DNA of 64,000 nucleotides from Clavibacter zhangzhiyongii (GTDB lineage Bacteria; Actinomycetota; Actinomycetes; Actinomycetales; Microbacteriaceae): NCBI RefSeq assembly GCF_014775655.1, contig NZ_CP061274.1, positions 2,480,001 to 2,544,000 of the forward strand, read 5' to 3'. Shown piece by piece: positions 1 to 7,235 of this stretch (position 1 is its first letter; each line of letters starts with the position of its first letter). The notes under the pieces were generated by a model. It saw only the letters and a program-made list of their open reading frames with translations, ran no database searches and was not told where the DNA came from. The position numbers and the translations under genes were made by a program.

Positions 1-1
1 C

Positions 2-718
2 TCCCACGTCGACGCGCTCGGCGCGCTGCTCGCGCTGGCCGCGACGATCCTCGTCGCCGGCGGCATGCGCTGGCGCGGCGGGATCGCGATGGGGGCGGCC
101 ATCGCGACCAAGCTCATCCCGGTGATCGCGGCCCCGGCGCTGCTGCGCCGCCAACCGTGGAAGGTCATCGTGGCGGCGGTCGTCACCTTCGCGGTGCTGT
201 ACGTGCCGTACGTGGTCACCACGGGCATCGGCGTGCTCGGCTACCTGCCCGGCTACCTGCAGGAGGAGGGGTACGAGTCGGGCGGCACCTTCCCGCTCGT
301 CGAGCTGGTCGTCCCCGACGGCTACGGGCTGCCGGTGGTCGCGCTCATCCTCGCGGTGACGGCCGGCGTCGTCTGGCGGCGGACGGACCCGGCGGATCCG
401 TGGGTCGGCCAGGTCGTGATGATCGGCGTGACGCTCCTCGCCGTCAGCCCCCGCTACTCCTGGTACGCGCTGCTGCTCATCCCGTTCATCGCCATGACGG
501 GCCGCGGCGAGTGGTTCGCGGTGGTGGGCGCGCTCGCGCTGCGGCTGTTCGCGCCGGACATCTGGGCGTGGCAGATCGCGCTCGTGACGGCCGTCGTGGT
601 CGTCGTGGCCGGCTCGCTCGTGCGCCTCGGGCCGGACGGGCGGCGGGAGCTCGTGCCGCCGGCCGTGCGGCGGCGGCTCGGCCGGGCGCGCATCCCCGCG
701 GACGGGCCCGGCGCCTGA
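2..718 (+). CDS. GT87-type membrane mannosyltransferase, C-terminal part (5' truncated)
   Basis: The gene enters from the left edge; 238 residues are visible and the start lies outside. The first visible residues, SHVDALGALLALAA, match the loop and helix typical of polyprenol-phosphate-mannose-dependent glycosyltransferases of the GT87/DUF2029 family. At least five hydrophobic helices follow, and the end is a basic cytoplasmic tail (RRELVPPAVRRRLGRAR). Such enzymes transfer a hexose from a lipid-phosphate donor to cell-envelope glycolipids or polymers at the membrane. The visible part lacks the catalytic N-terminal loop, so the substrate cannot be judged. The gene converges on modC with a hairpin between them. 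Confidence 0.7.
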   Translation, partial: SHVDALGALLALAATILVAGGMRWRGGIAMGAAIATKLIPVIAAPALLRRQPWKVIVAAVVTFAVLYVPYVVTTGIGVLGYLPGYLQEEGYESGGTFPLVELVVPDGYGLPVVALILAVTAGVVWRRTDPADPWVGQVVMIGVTLLAVSPRYSWYALLLIPFIAMTGRGEWFAVVGALALRLFAPDIWAWQIALVTAVVVVVAGSLVRLGPDGRRELVPPAVRRRLGRARIPADGPGA

Positions 719-723
719 CCCCG

Positions 724-749
724 GGCGCCTGACCCGGGGCTCAGGCGCC
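724..749. terminator. Hairpin between converging GT87 and modC genes
   Basis: A perfect 9-bp stem (GGCGCCTGA / TCAGGCGCC) with an 8-nt loop; the right arm contains the modC stop codon. There is no U-tract. Placed between convergent genes, it could serve both directions. A near copy of the left arm sits at 709-719. Confidence 0.5.
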
Positions 750-1808
750 GCGCGGGACCGTGACGCGCAGCTCCTCGCCCGCGGTCGGCCGGAGCGCGGC
801 GAAGGCGGCGGCGTCGAGCTCCGCGGTGACCTCGGCTCCCGCGTCCGGGACGAGGTCGGCCGCGGCCGGGGCGCCGCCGGCGGACGCGACGAGGCGCAGC
901 GTCACCCGGATCCGACCGGCCGCGGCCTCCACGCGACGGACGACGCCGGTGAGCCGCGCGCGGGTCGCGTCGGACGGCAGGGCGTCCGGCCCCCGCGTCA
1001 GCCGCACGTCCGCGGGCGAAGCGAGCAGCACGACCGCGCCGCCCGCCGCGTCCCGCCCCTCGACGCGGTTCATGCCGACGAGCCGGGCCACGTACGCCGT
1101 CGCCGGGCGGGCCGCGACGTCGGCGGGCGCGCCCTCCTGCACCCGGCGTCCGCCCTCCAGCACGTGGATCCGGTCGGCCAGCGCCAGCGCGTCCACCGGA
1201 TCGTGCGTCACGAGCACGCCCGCGCCGCCGAACCGCCGGAGCTCGTCGGCGAGGAGGTCGCGCACGTCCAGCCGCGTTCCCGCGTCGAGCGCGGCCATCG
1301 GCTCGTCGAGGAGCAGCAGCGGCGGCTCGAGCACGAGCGCGCGGGCGAGCGCGACACGCTGCGACTGGCCGCCCGACAGCGCGGCCGGGCGCCGGTCGGC
1401 GAGGTGCGCGATGCCGAGCCGGTCGAGGAGGGCGCGCGCCCGGACATCGGCGTCCGCGCGGGCGACGCCGTGCGCCCGCGGCCCGAACGCCACGTTCGCC
1501 AGCGCCGACAGGTGAGGGAAGAGGAGGTGGTCCTGGAAGACGACGCCGACGCCGCGGCCCTCGGCGGGGATCCGCGCGGCGCCGCCGTCCGCGTCCTCGA
1601 GCACCCGGCCGTCGAGCGCGACGCGCCCCGCCGTCAGCGGCACGAGCCCCGCGAGCGCGCGGAGCAGCGTGGACTTGCCGGCGCCGTTGGGGCCGACGAC
1701 CGCGGTCACGGATCCGGCCGGCACCCGCAGCCGGACGTCGAGCCGGAAGGCGGGGCGCTGGACGACGACGCGCGCGTCGAGCCCGCGGTCGGGCACGGCG
1801 CCGCTCAC
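741..1808 (-). CDS. modC: Molybdate ABC transporter ATP-binding protein ModC
   Basis: A 355-residue ATPase that powers molybdate import through ModB. It has Walker A (GPNGAGKST, near residue 35), the signature LSGGQSQRVALARAL, Walker B (LLLLDEPMAALD), a switch histidine (VTHD) and, after about residue 230, a C-terminal TOBE/Mop-like oxyanion-binding region. The start is taken as the GTG at 1808, which overlaps the modB stop as GTGA and so implies translational coupling. The family usually has about 350 residues, so it looks complete. It is the last gene of the operon HTH-TOBE, modA, modB, modC. Assignment to molybdate rather than another oxyanion rests on ModA, the TOBE regulator and the divergent moa genes. 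Confidence 0.9.
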   Translation of the reverse strand: MSGAVPDRGLDARVVVQRPAFRLDVRLRVPAGSVTAVVGPNGAGKSTLLRALAGLVPLTAGRVALDGRVLEDADGGAARIPAEGRGVGVVFQDHLLFPHLSALANVAFGPRAHGVARADADVRARALLDRLGIAHLADRRPAALSGGQSQRVALARALVLEPPLLLLDEPMAALDAGTRLDVRDLLADELRRFGGAGVLVTHDPVDALALADRIHVLEGGRRVQEGAPADVAARPATAYVARLVGMNRVEGRDAAGGAVVLLASPADVRLTRGPDALPSDATRARLTGVVRRVEAAAGRIRVTLRLVASAGGAPAAADLVPDAGAEVTAELDAAAFAALRPTAGEELRVTVPRGA

Positions 1809-2668
1809 GCGCGCACCCCCGACGTCCACCGGTCGCGGAGGCCCACGAGCACGACGACCGACACCGCGAGCAGCACCAGGCTGAGCACGACGGCGGCGTC
1901 CGGATCCGTCTGCAGCGCCAGGTAGGCCGACAGCGGGATCGTCTGGGTCACCCCCGGGAAGCTCCCCGCGAAGGTGAGCGTCGCCCCGAACTCGCCGAGC
2001 GCCCGGGCGAAGCAGAGCACCGCGCCCGCGCCCACCCCGGGCGCGACGAGCGGCAGCGTCACCCGCCGGAGCACGGTCCAGCGGCTGGCGCCGAGGGTCG
2101 CGGCGGCGTCCTCGAAGCGGCGGTCGGCGCCGCGCAGCGCCCCCTCCACCGCGAGCACGAGGAACGGCATGGCCACGAAGGTCTCGGCGATCACCACGGC
2201 GGGCGTCGTGAAGGGGATGGTGATCCCCGTGAGCGCCTCGAGCGGCCCGCCCACCAGCCCGCGCCGGCCGAGGAGGAGCAGCAGCGCCACGCCGCCGATC
2301 ACGGGCGGCAGCACGAGCGGCACCGTCACGAGCGCGCGGAGGATCCGCTGCACCACGGGCGGCCGGCCCGCCGAGCGCGACAGCACGAACGCGAGCGGCA
2401 CCCCGAGCACGAGGCTGAGCGCGGTCGCCGCGAACGCGCTGCCGAGCGACAGGCCGAGGGCGCGCGCGACGGCCGGATCCGCGAGCCGCTCCCCCAGCGT
2501 CGCCCACGGCGCGCGCACCACGAGGGCGGCGAGCGGCAGCACGAGGAAGGCGAGGGCGACGCCCGCCGGGATCCAGAGGAGCGCGGGCACGCGATCGGCG
2601 CGCTCGGCCGCATCGTCGCGCGCGCGGCCGCGGACGGGCACGCGGTCGGCGCGGGGCTCAGGGCGCAC
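1805..2668 (-). CDS. modB: Molybdate ABC transporter permease ModB
   Basis: A 287-residue integral membrane protein of the BPD_transp_1 family with about six membrane spans. The cytoplasmic EAA-type loop, where ModC docks, reads DAAATLGASRWTVLRRVTLP around residues 190-210. It overlaps modA upstream by 11 bp and modC downstream by 4 bp, a tight operon. The N-terminus is basic and Arg-rich before the first span, so a later start is possible, but the overlap with modA supports the ATG at 2668. Role: the membrane channel for molybdate uptake. Confidence 0.9.
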   Translation of the reverse strand: MRPEPRADRVPVRGRARDDAAERADRVPALLWIPAGVALAFLVLPLAALVVRAPWATLGERLADPAVARALGLSLGSAFAATALSLVLGVPLAFVLSRSAGRPPVVQRILRALVTVPLVLPPVIGGVALLLLLGRRGLVGGPLEALTGITIPFTTPAVVIAETFVAMPFLVLAVEGALRGADRRFEDAAATLGASRWTVLRRVTLPLVAPGVGAGAVLCFARALGEFGATLTFAGSFPGVTQTIPLSAYLALQTDPDAAVVLSLVLLAVSVVVLVGLRDRWTSGVRA

Positions 2669-3467
2669 GGAAGCCCGCGGCCTCGAAGCGGGCGCGGGCG
2701 GCGTCCCCGGCCACGAAGTCGGCGAATGCGGCGGCGGCCGCGGGTGACGCTGATCCGGCGAGCGGCGCGACCACGCAGTCGGTCGTCACCTGCTGGTCGT
2801 CCGGCAGCGGCACGGCCTCGACCCGGTCGCCCGCGGCGCGCACGTCCGTCTCGTAGACGACCGCCGCGTCCACCTCGCCGAGCTCGACGCGCGTGAGGGC
2901 GGCCCGCACGTCCTGCTCGAGCGAGTCGGGCTGCGGCGTGATCCCCGCCTTCGCGAACGCCTGCGCGGCCGCGGCGCCGCACGGCACATCGGGCGCGCAG
3001 AGGGCGAGCGTGCGGCCCGGGTCCGCGAAGTCGGCGAGGCCCGTGACGCGGCCGGGGTCGCCGGGCGGCACCGCGATCGCGAGGGCGTTGCGGGCGAAGA
3101 CGCGCGGATCCGCGGCCGTCTCCCCGGCGTCGACGACCGTCTGCATCGTCGCGGTGGACGCGGAGGCGAAGACGTCGGCGGGCGCGCCCTGCACGATCTG
3201 CTGCGCGAGCGTCGAGCTGCCGCCGTACGTGACGGTGACGTCGACGCCCGGGTGCGCGGCCTCGAAGTCGGCGGCGACCTCGTCCATGCTGCCGGTGAGG
3301 GACGCGGCGGCCTGCACCACGAGCGGGCCCGTGAGGCCGTCGGAGGCGGCCGGGGCGGATCCGCCCGCCGAGCAGCCCGCCAGCAGCCCGGCCGCCAGCA
3401 GCCCGGCCGCGAGCAGCCCGGCGGCGACGCCCGTGCGCAGCCCGCGCCGACGCCCGCCGCGGATCAC
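2658..3467 (-). CDS. modA: Molybdate-binding lipoprotein ModA
   Basis: A 269-residue periplasmic-binding-type protein anchored as a lipoprotein. The signal peptide ends in a lipobox LLAGC (Cys near residue 29). The mature protein contains the ModA hallmarks VQAAASLTGSMDEVAADFE (anion-binding Ser residues), GGSSTLAQQIVQGAPADVFASAS and YETDVRAAGDRVEAVPLPDDQQ. The start is the GTG at 3467 (VIRGGRRRG), overlapping the upstream stop as GTGA. The hydrophobic core of the signal peptide is built from a 15-bp tandem repeat, see 3382-3426. Function: captures extracellular molybdate and delivers it to ModBC. Confidence 0.9.
   Translation of the reverse strand: MIRGGRRRGLRTGVAAGLLAAGLLAAGLLAGCSAGGSAPAASDGLTGPLVVQAAASLTGSMDEVAADFEAAHPGVDVTVTYGGSSTLAQQIVQGAPADVFASASTATMQTVVDAGETAADPRVFARNALAIAVPPGDPGRVTGLADFADPGRTLALCAPDVPCGAAAAQAFAKAGITPQPDSLEQDVRAALTRVELGEVDAAVVYETDVRAAGDRVEAVPLPDDQQVTTDCVVAPLAGSASPAAAAAFADFVAGDAARARFEAAGFRAP
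3382..3426. repeat. Three 15-bp tandem repeats inside the modA signal peptide
   Basis: Three consecutive units of AGCAGCCCGGCCGCC (the second and third with one or two substitutions), preceded by a partial unit at 3371-3381. Read on the minus strand they encode repeated Leu-Leu-Ala-Ala-Gly blocks of the signal peptide. The unit is a multiple of 3, so copy-number change would keep the frame. Confidence 0.85.
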
Positions 3468-3988
3468 GCCCGTCCGCCGGTCAGCGTCTCGGGCGCGAGC
3501 AGCTCGACGCCCACGTTCGTGGCCTTCACGGTCGCGACGGCGGGCGCCCCGACCTCGAGCCCGAGCTCGTCGGCGGCCTCGCGGCTGATGAGCGACACCA
3601 TCCGGAACGGCCCCGCCTGGATCTCGACCTGCGCCATCACCCCGTCGCGCACGACGCGCGTGACGATGCCGGCCATCCGGTTCCGCGCCGACGACCGCGG
3701 ACGCCGGGCGCCGGATGCGGCGAGCGCGCCGTCGGCGGCGAGCTCGGTCGCGAGGTGCGCGAGCTGCACGCCGTCGACCTGGATCAGCCGCCCCTCGCCG
3801 CGCACGAGGTCGAGCCGACCGGCGTCGGCCCAGCGCCTCAGCGTGTCGTCGCTCACGCCGATGAGCGCGGCGGCCTCGCTCACGCGGTAGCGGAACGGCG
3901 GCGCGGCGGGCGCGGGCTCGGTCGCGGGCGCGGCCGGATCCGGGGCATCCGCGGCGCGCGACGGCTTTCGGTCCCTGTTCTGCGTCAT
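3464..3988 (-). CDS. HTH-TOBE molybdate-responsive regulator
   Basis: A 174-residue protein: a Pro/Ala-rich N-terminus, a MerR-type helix-turn-helix at about 35-80 (RVSEAAALIGVSDDTLRRWADAGRL), then a TOBE/Mop oxyanion-binding domain at about 105-170 (SARNRMAGIVTRV through VKATNVGVELL). The family is known as a small Mop-domain regulator or molybdate sensor linked to mod genes. It is the first gene of the mod operon and sits 93 bp from divergent moaA, so control of both units is plausible but inferred. Its ATG directly follows a TAGGAT hexamer and there is no ribosome-binding site, suggesting a leaderless message. Confidence 0.8.
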   Translation of the reverse strand: MTQNRDRKPSRAADAPDPAAPATEPAPAAPPFRYRVSEAAALIGVSDDTLRRWADAGRLDLVRGEGRLIQVDGVQLAHLATELAADGALAASGARRPRSSARNRMAGIVTRVVRDGVMAQVEIQAGPFRMVSLISREAADELGLEVGAPAVATVKATNVGVELLAPETLTGGRA

Positions 3989-3994
3989 GCAACG

Positions 3995-4000
3995 ATCCTA
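3995..4000 (-). promoter_or_regulatory. -10 TAGGAT of the mod operon
   Basis: TAGGAT on the minus strand, 6 nt before the ATG at 3988. There is no Shine-Dalgarno sequence between them, consistent with a leaderless transcript. Confidence 0.6.
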
Positions 4001-4069
4001 GGCACCGCACCCGCGGTACGCGACGTCGCCGCGGATCCGGCCCGCGACGGACCCCCCGCGGCGCCCGCG

Positions 4070-4075
4070 TAGCCT
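4070..4075 (+). promoter_or_regulatory. -10 TAGCCT of moaA
   Basis: TAGCCT followed by 6 nt and the moaA ATG at 4082, with no room for a leader. Confidence 0.6.
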
Positions 4076-4081
4076 GGGGGC

Positions 4082-5167
4082 ATGAGCACCTCCCTGGGGA
4101 TGCCGGCCATGCCGCGTCCCGCCGCCGCGCCGGGACCCGCCCGGCCCGACGACCCGGCGCTCCTCGACCCGTACGGCCGCCGCGCGACCGACCTCCGCAT
4201 CTCGCTCACCGACCGCTGCAACCTGCGCTGCACCTACTGCATGCCGGCCGAGGGCCTGCCCTTCACGCCCGACCGGCAGGCGCTGCAGCTCGCCGAGATC
4301 GAGCGGCTGGTGCGCATCGGCACGCGCGACCTCGGCGTCCGCCAGGTGCGCTTCACGGGCGGCGAGCCGCTGCTGCGCCGCGACCTGCTGGAGATCATCG
4401 CGGCCTGCGCCGCGATCCCCGACCGGCCCGAGATCTCGCTCACCACCAACGCCATCGGCCTCTCCTCGCGCGCGCAGGCGCTCAAGGACGCGGGGCTCGA
4501 CCGGATCAACGTGTCGCTCGACTCGGTGCACGCCGAGACCTTCCGCCTCATCACGCGCCGGCCCTTCCTCGACCGCGTGCTCGAGGGCATCGACGCCGCC
4601 GCGGCCGCGGGGCTCGCGCCCATCAAGATCAACGCGGTGCTCGTGCGCGGCGTCAACGACGACCAGGCGGCGGACCTGCTCGAGTGGGCGGTGGCGGGCG
4701 GCCACCAGCTGCGCTTCATCGAGCAGATGCCGCTCGACGCGGACCACGCGTGGGACCGGGCCGAGATGATCACGGCGGCCGAGATCCGCGCGCGCCTCTC
4801 CGAGCGCTTCACCCTCGTGCCCGACGAGGCGCCGCGCGACGGCGCCCCGGCCGAGCTGTGGCGGGTGCACTCCCGTGAGGGCGGCGCGGGCACGGCGATG
4901 CTCGGCCGCGTCGGCGTCATCGCGAGCGTCACGGAGCCGTTCTGCGCCGACTGCCGCCGCACCCGACTCACCGCGACCGGCGGCGTCCGCAGCTGCCTCT
5001 TCTCGCACACCGAGACCGACCTGCTCGCCCCCCTCCGCTCCGGCGCGTCGGATGCCGAGATCGCCGACCTCTGGCGCGGCGCCATGTGGGCGAAGCCGAA
5101 GGGGCACGGCATGGACCAGGCCGACTTCATCCAGCCCGCCCGCTCGATGAGCGCGATCGGGGGCTGA
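4082..5167 (+). CDS. moaA: GTP 3',8-cyclase MoaA
   Basis: A 361-residue radical-SAM enzyme that converts GTP to 3',8-cyclo-GTP, the first step of molybdenum-cofactor synthesis. The N-terminal radical-SAM cluster is C46-x3-C50-x2-C53 (DRCNLRCTYC); the SAM-binding glycine pair is in FTGGEPLLRRD. The second, C-terminal iron-sulfur site is in FCADCRRTRLTATGGVRSC. The protein ends in Gly-Gly (SMSAIGG), the C-terminal tail needed for GTP handling. It is divergent from the molybdate uptake operon and one base from moaD. moaC, moaE, moeA and mobA are not in this window. Confidence 0.95.
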   Translation: MSTSLGMPAMPRPAAAPGPARPDDPALLDPYGRRATDLRISLTDRCNLRCTYCMPAEGLPFTPDRQALQLAEIERLVRIGTRDLGVRQVRFTGGEPLLRRDLLEIIAACAAIPDRPEISLTTNAIGLSSRAQALKDAGLDRINVSLDSVHAETFRLITRRPFLDRVLEGIDAAAAAGLAPIKINAVLVRGVNDDQAADLLEWAVAGGHQLRFIEQMPLDADHAWDRAEMITAAEIRARLSERFTLVPDEAPRDGAPAELWRVHSREGGAGTAMLGRVGVIASVTEPFCADCRRTRLTATGGVRSCLFSHTETDLLAPLRSGASDAEIADLWRGAMWAKPKGHGMDQADFIQPARSMSAIGG

Positions 5168-5168
5168 C

Positions 5169-5435
5169 GTGATCGTGCCCGTGGAGCTCTTCGCCGCCGC
5201 CGCCGCCGCGCTCGGCCGCACGACCGACCAGCTCGACCTGCCCGACGGCGCCGTGCTCGGCGACCTCGTGGACGCGCTCGGCGCCCTGGCCGTGACCACC
5301 GACGACCCGGCGAACGCCGCCGCCGTGCTGGCCCGCTGCTCCTACCTCGTCGAGGGCGTCGCCACGACCGACCGCGACGCGCCCCTCACCGCGGGCAGCG
5401 CGGTCGACGTGCTGCCGCCGTTCTCGGGCGGCTGA
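5169..5435 (+). CDS. moaD: MoaD/ThiS-family sulfur carrier
   Basis: An 88-residue ubiquitin-like protein ending in the diagnostic FSGG, whose C-terminal glycine is adenylated by MoeB and then thiocarboxylated to supply the dithiolene sulfurs of molybdopterin. The GTG start at 5169 is one base after the moaA stop. The middle has a Thr/Asp/Ala-rich variable stretch. Pairing with moaA makes MoaD more likely than ThiS. The cognate activating enzyme is probably the MoeB-rhodanese at 19842-21029. Confidence 0.85.
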   Translation: MIVPVELFAAAAAALGRTTDQLDLPDGAVLGDLVDALGALAVTTDDPANAAAVLARCSYLVEGVATTDRDAPLTAGSAVDVLPPFSGG

Positions 5436-5482
5436 TCAGCCCACCCCATAGGCGACGGCGCGCGGACGCGGGAGGCTGGGGC

Positions 5483-5806
5483 ATGACCGACGGCACCGAT
5501 CCCACCCGCGTCCGCGACCAGCCCGCGATCCGCACGGGTCGGCGCCGGGCGTGGCTCGTGCCCGCGGGACTGCTCGCCGGGATCACGATCGCGCTGCTCG
5601 TCGCGGCGCGGGGCCTGGAGGCGGGGATCGCCGTGACCGCGATCGTCGCGACCGCCGTGCTCTACGCCGCGATGCTCGTGGTGGCCGTGGCGGTGCGCCC
5701 GGTCCGCGCGCGGAACGTCGCCTCCGCCTGGCTGATGATCCTCATCGCCGTCGTCGCGCTGGGCTCGCTCCTCCTGCTGCTCGGCGCCGCCCGCGCGGGC
5801 GCCTGA
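5483..5806 (+). CDS. Small three-helix membrane protein, unknown function
   Basis: A 107-residue protein with a polar, Arg-containing N-terminus (about 25 residues) and three predicted membrane spans (about 26-44, 48-70 and 83-104). No catalytic motif is visible. It lies downstream of moaD with a 47-bp gap and could be cotranscribed, but nothing ties it to molybdenum metabolism. It ends head-on against the DUF1648 gene, with the terminator hairpin overlapping its stop codon. Confidence 0.6.
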   Translation: MTDGTDPTRVRDQPAIRTGRRRAWLVPAGLLAGITIALLVAARGLEAGIAVTAIVATAVLYAAMLVVAVAVRPVRARNVASAWLMILIAVVALGSLLLLLGAARAGA

Positions 5807-5818
5807 GCGAGGCGCCCG
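5796..5818. terminator. Bidirectional hairpin at convergent gene ends
   Basis: A 9-bp perfect stem (CGGGCGCCT / AGGCGCCCG) with a 5-nt loop. It overlaps the stop codon at 5804-5806 and lies 6 bp before the end of the opposing DUF1648 gene. Confidence 0.55.
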
Positions 5819-5824
5819 CCTGCG

Positions 5825-6784
5825 TCACGCCCGGCCGCGCGCCGCGAGGAGCGTCGTGAGCACGGCCGCCCCGCGCTCCGCGTCGGGGGAGGTCACGAGG
5901 CGCGCCCGTCCGCCGCGGAGCTGGACGACGAGGCCGGGCCCGGAGCGGGTGACGTAGGCGACGCCGCGCCCCGAGAGCCGCAGGCCCCAGCCGCCCCACT
6001 GGCCGGGCGACACGTCCTCCCAGCCGCCCGACTCGATCCGGTCGAGGGGCACGCGCATGACCGGGATCCGGGTCCACGAGGAGGTGATGCGGAGCCCGCG
6101 CGCGTCGACCGTGACGTCGACGCGCGCCAGGGCGAGCACCGCCAGCCCGGCCAGCACCAGCGGCAGGGACGAGAGCGCGGCGGTCCCCGCGTCGAGGCCC
6201 GCGGTCTGCACGGCCACGACGATCCCGAGCGCGACGACGGCGGCGCCGACGCCGGCGAACCACGCGCTCCCGGCGTGCGTCCGCCAGGCGACGCGCGCGG
6301 TGGCGGCCACCCGGAGCGACGGCACGTCGTGCGCGGCCACCGGGGCGGCGCCGCGGACGAGCGCGAGGAAGGGGACGGCCGCCGCGAGGAGGCCGACGCC
6401 GATGATCACGACGGCCCACGCGACGGGGAGCGTCCCGTCGCCGGTCGCATGGCGGAGGGCGATGACGATCCACGCGGCGGCGAGGCTGCCCGCGACGACG
6501 TGGACGACGCCCGCCCAGGTGGCCGCGGTGCGCCGGTCGGCCGCGCGCAGGCCGACCACGGCGACCACCACGGCTGCGGCGGCGAGGCCCAGGGCGACCG
6601 CGAGCATCGTCCACGGCGAGCCCCAGCCGTCGGGGGTCCCGTCGGCGGCGAAGTGCACGGCGATGCGGGCGGGCAGCGACGGCCCGAGCCCGACCGCCGC
6701 CGCGACGAGGGCGAGCAGGAGGACGACCCCGGGGGCGACGACCGCGATGCGGGTCCCGGTCGGCATGGATCGCGTGTCGGTCAT
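5825..6784 (-). CDS. DUF1648 multi-pass membrane protein (SdpI-like N-terminal domain)
   Basis: A 319-residue membrane protein. The N-terminal segment LPARIAVHFAADGTPDGWG (about 30-50) is the DUF1648 signature, a domain shared with the bacteriocin-immunity protein SdpI. Several further spans and a soluble C-terminal PH-like portion follow (residues 230-319, with a WTRIPVMRVPLDRI segment). It overlaps its GntR regulator upstream by 4 bp (ATGA). GntR-DUF1648 pairs are common in actinobacteria and Firmicutes. By analogy the function may be envelope-stress sensing or toxin immunity, but nothing here proves it. Confidence 0.7.
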   Translation of the reverse strand: MTDTRSMPTGTRIAVVAPGVVLLLALVAAAVGLGPSLPARIAVHFAADGTPDGWGSPWTMLAVALGLAAAAVVVAVVGLRAADRRTAATWAGVVHVVAGSLAAAWIVIALRHATGDGTLPVAWAVVIIGVGLLAAAVPFLALVRGAAPVAAHDVPSLRVAATARVAWRTHAGSAWFAGVGAAVVALGIVVAVQTAGLDAGTAALSSLPLVLAGLAVLALARVDVTVDARGLRITSSWTRIPVMRVPLDRIESGGWEDVSPGQWGGWGLRLSGRGVAYVTRSGPGLVVQLRGGRARLVTSPDAERGAAVLTTLLAARGRA

Positions 6785-7131
6785 CGTGCTCCCTTGATCA
6801 TGGTGAGGAGGTCGTCGAGCGGGACCCCGAGGGTCTCCGCCTGGTCGCGCAGCTCCTCGACGAGCGTGCGCAGGCGGTCGAACGAGGCGTGGCCGGAGCG
6901 GATCACCGTCGCGCCACGGCCGCGCCGCAGCTCGATGAGGCCGTCCTCCTGGAGGGCCGCGTACGCGCGGAGGACCGTGTGCATGTTCACGTCGACGGAC
7001 GCCGCGAGGTCGCGCGCCGACGGCAGGCGCTCCCCGCTCGCGAGGTCGCCGCGGGCGATGGCGTGGCGGATCTGCGTGGCGACCTGCTCCGCCAGCGAGG
7101 CCCGGGCGGCCGGGTCGACGGTAATGAGCAT
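6781..7131 (-). CDS. GntR-family (YtrA-type) regulator
   Basis: A 116-residue regulator with a winged HTH (SLAEQVATQIRHAIARGDLASGERLPSARDLAASV) and a short helical C-terminus, as in the YtrA subfamily, which lacks a large effector domain. I chose the ATG at 7131 (MLITVDP), not the upstream TTG at 7152, because a -10 TACAAT ends 6 nt before that ATG. It is the first gene of a two-gene unit with the DUF1648 protein. A 19-bp inverted repeat overlies the promoter, implying autorepression. Confidence 0.8.
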   Translation of the reverse strand: MLITVDPAARASLAEQVATQIRHAIARGDLASGERLPSARDLAASVDVNMHTVLRAYAALQEDGLIELRRGRGATVIRSGHASFDRLRTLVEELRDQAETLGVPLDDLLTMIKGAR

Positions 7132-7150
7132 GTTTGCATTGTATGCGAAC
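7132..7150. promoter_or_regulatory. Inverted-repeat operator over the GntR promoter
   Basis: GTTTGCAT-TGT-ATGCGAAC is a 19-bp near-perfect palindrome (one mismatched pair). It contains the minus-strand -10 TACAAT (7138-7143) and abuts the GntR ATG at 7131, so binding would block initiation directly. Confidence 0.65.
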
Positions 7151-7223
7151 AATGCCCGGCATCACCAGACCCGGTCGTCGTGCGCGCGACGCCCGTGCCC
7201 TCGCTTCCGCCCCCGGCGCGGCC

Positions 7224-7229
7224 TAGCGT
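7224..7229 (+). promoter_or_regulatory. -10 TAGCGT of the sensor kinase gene
   Basis: TAGCGT, then 6 nt, then the ATG at 7236, with no Shine-Dalgarno sequence. This fixes the start of the kinase gene. Confidence 0.55.
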
Positions 7230-7235
7230 GGGGAC

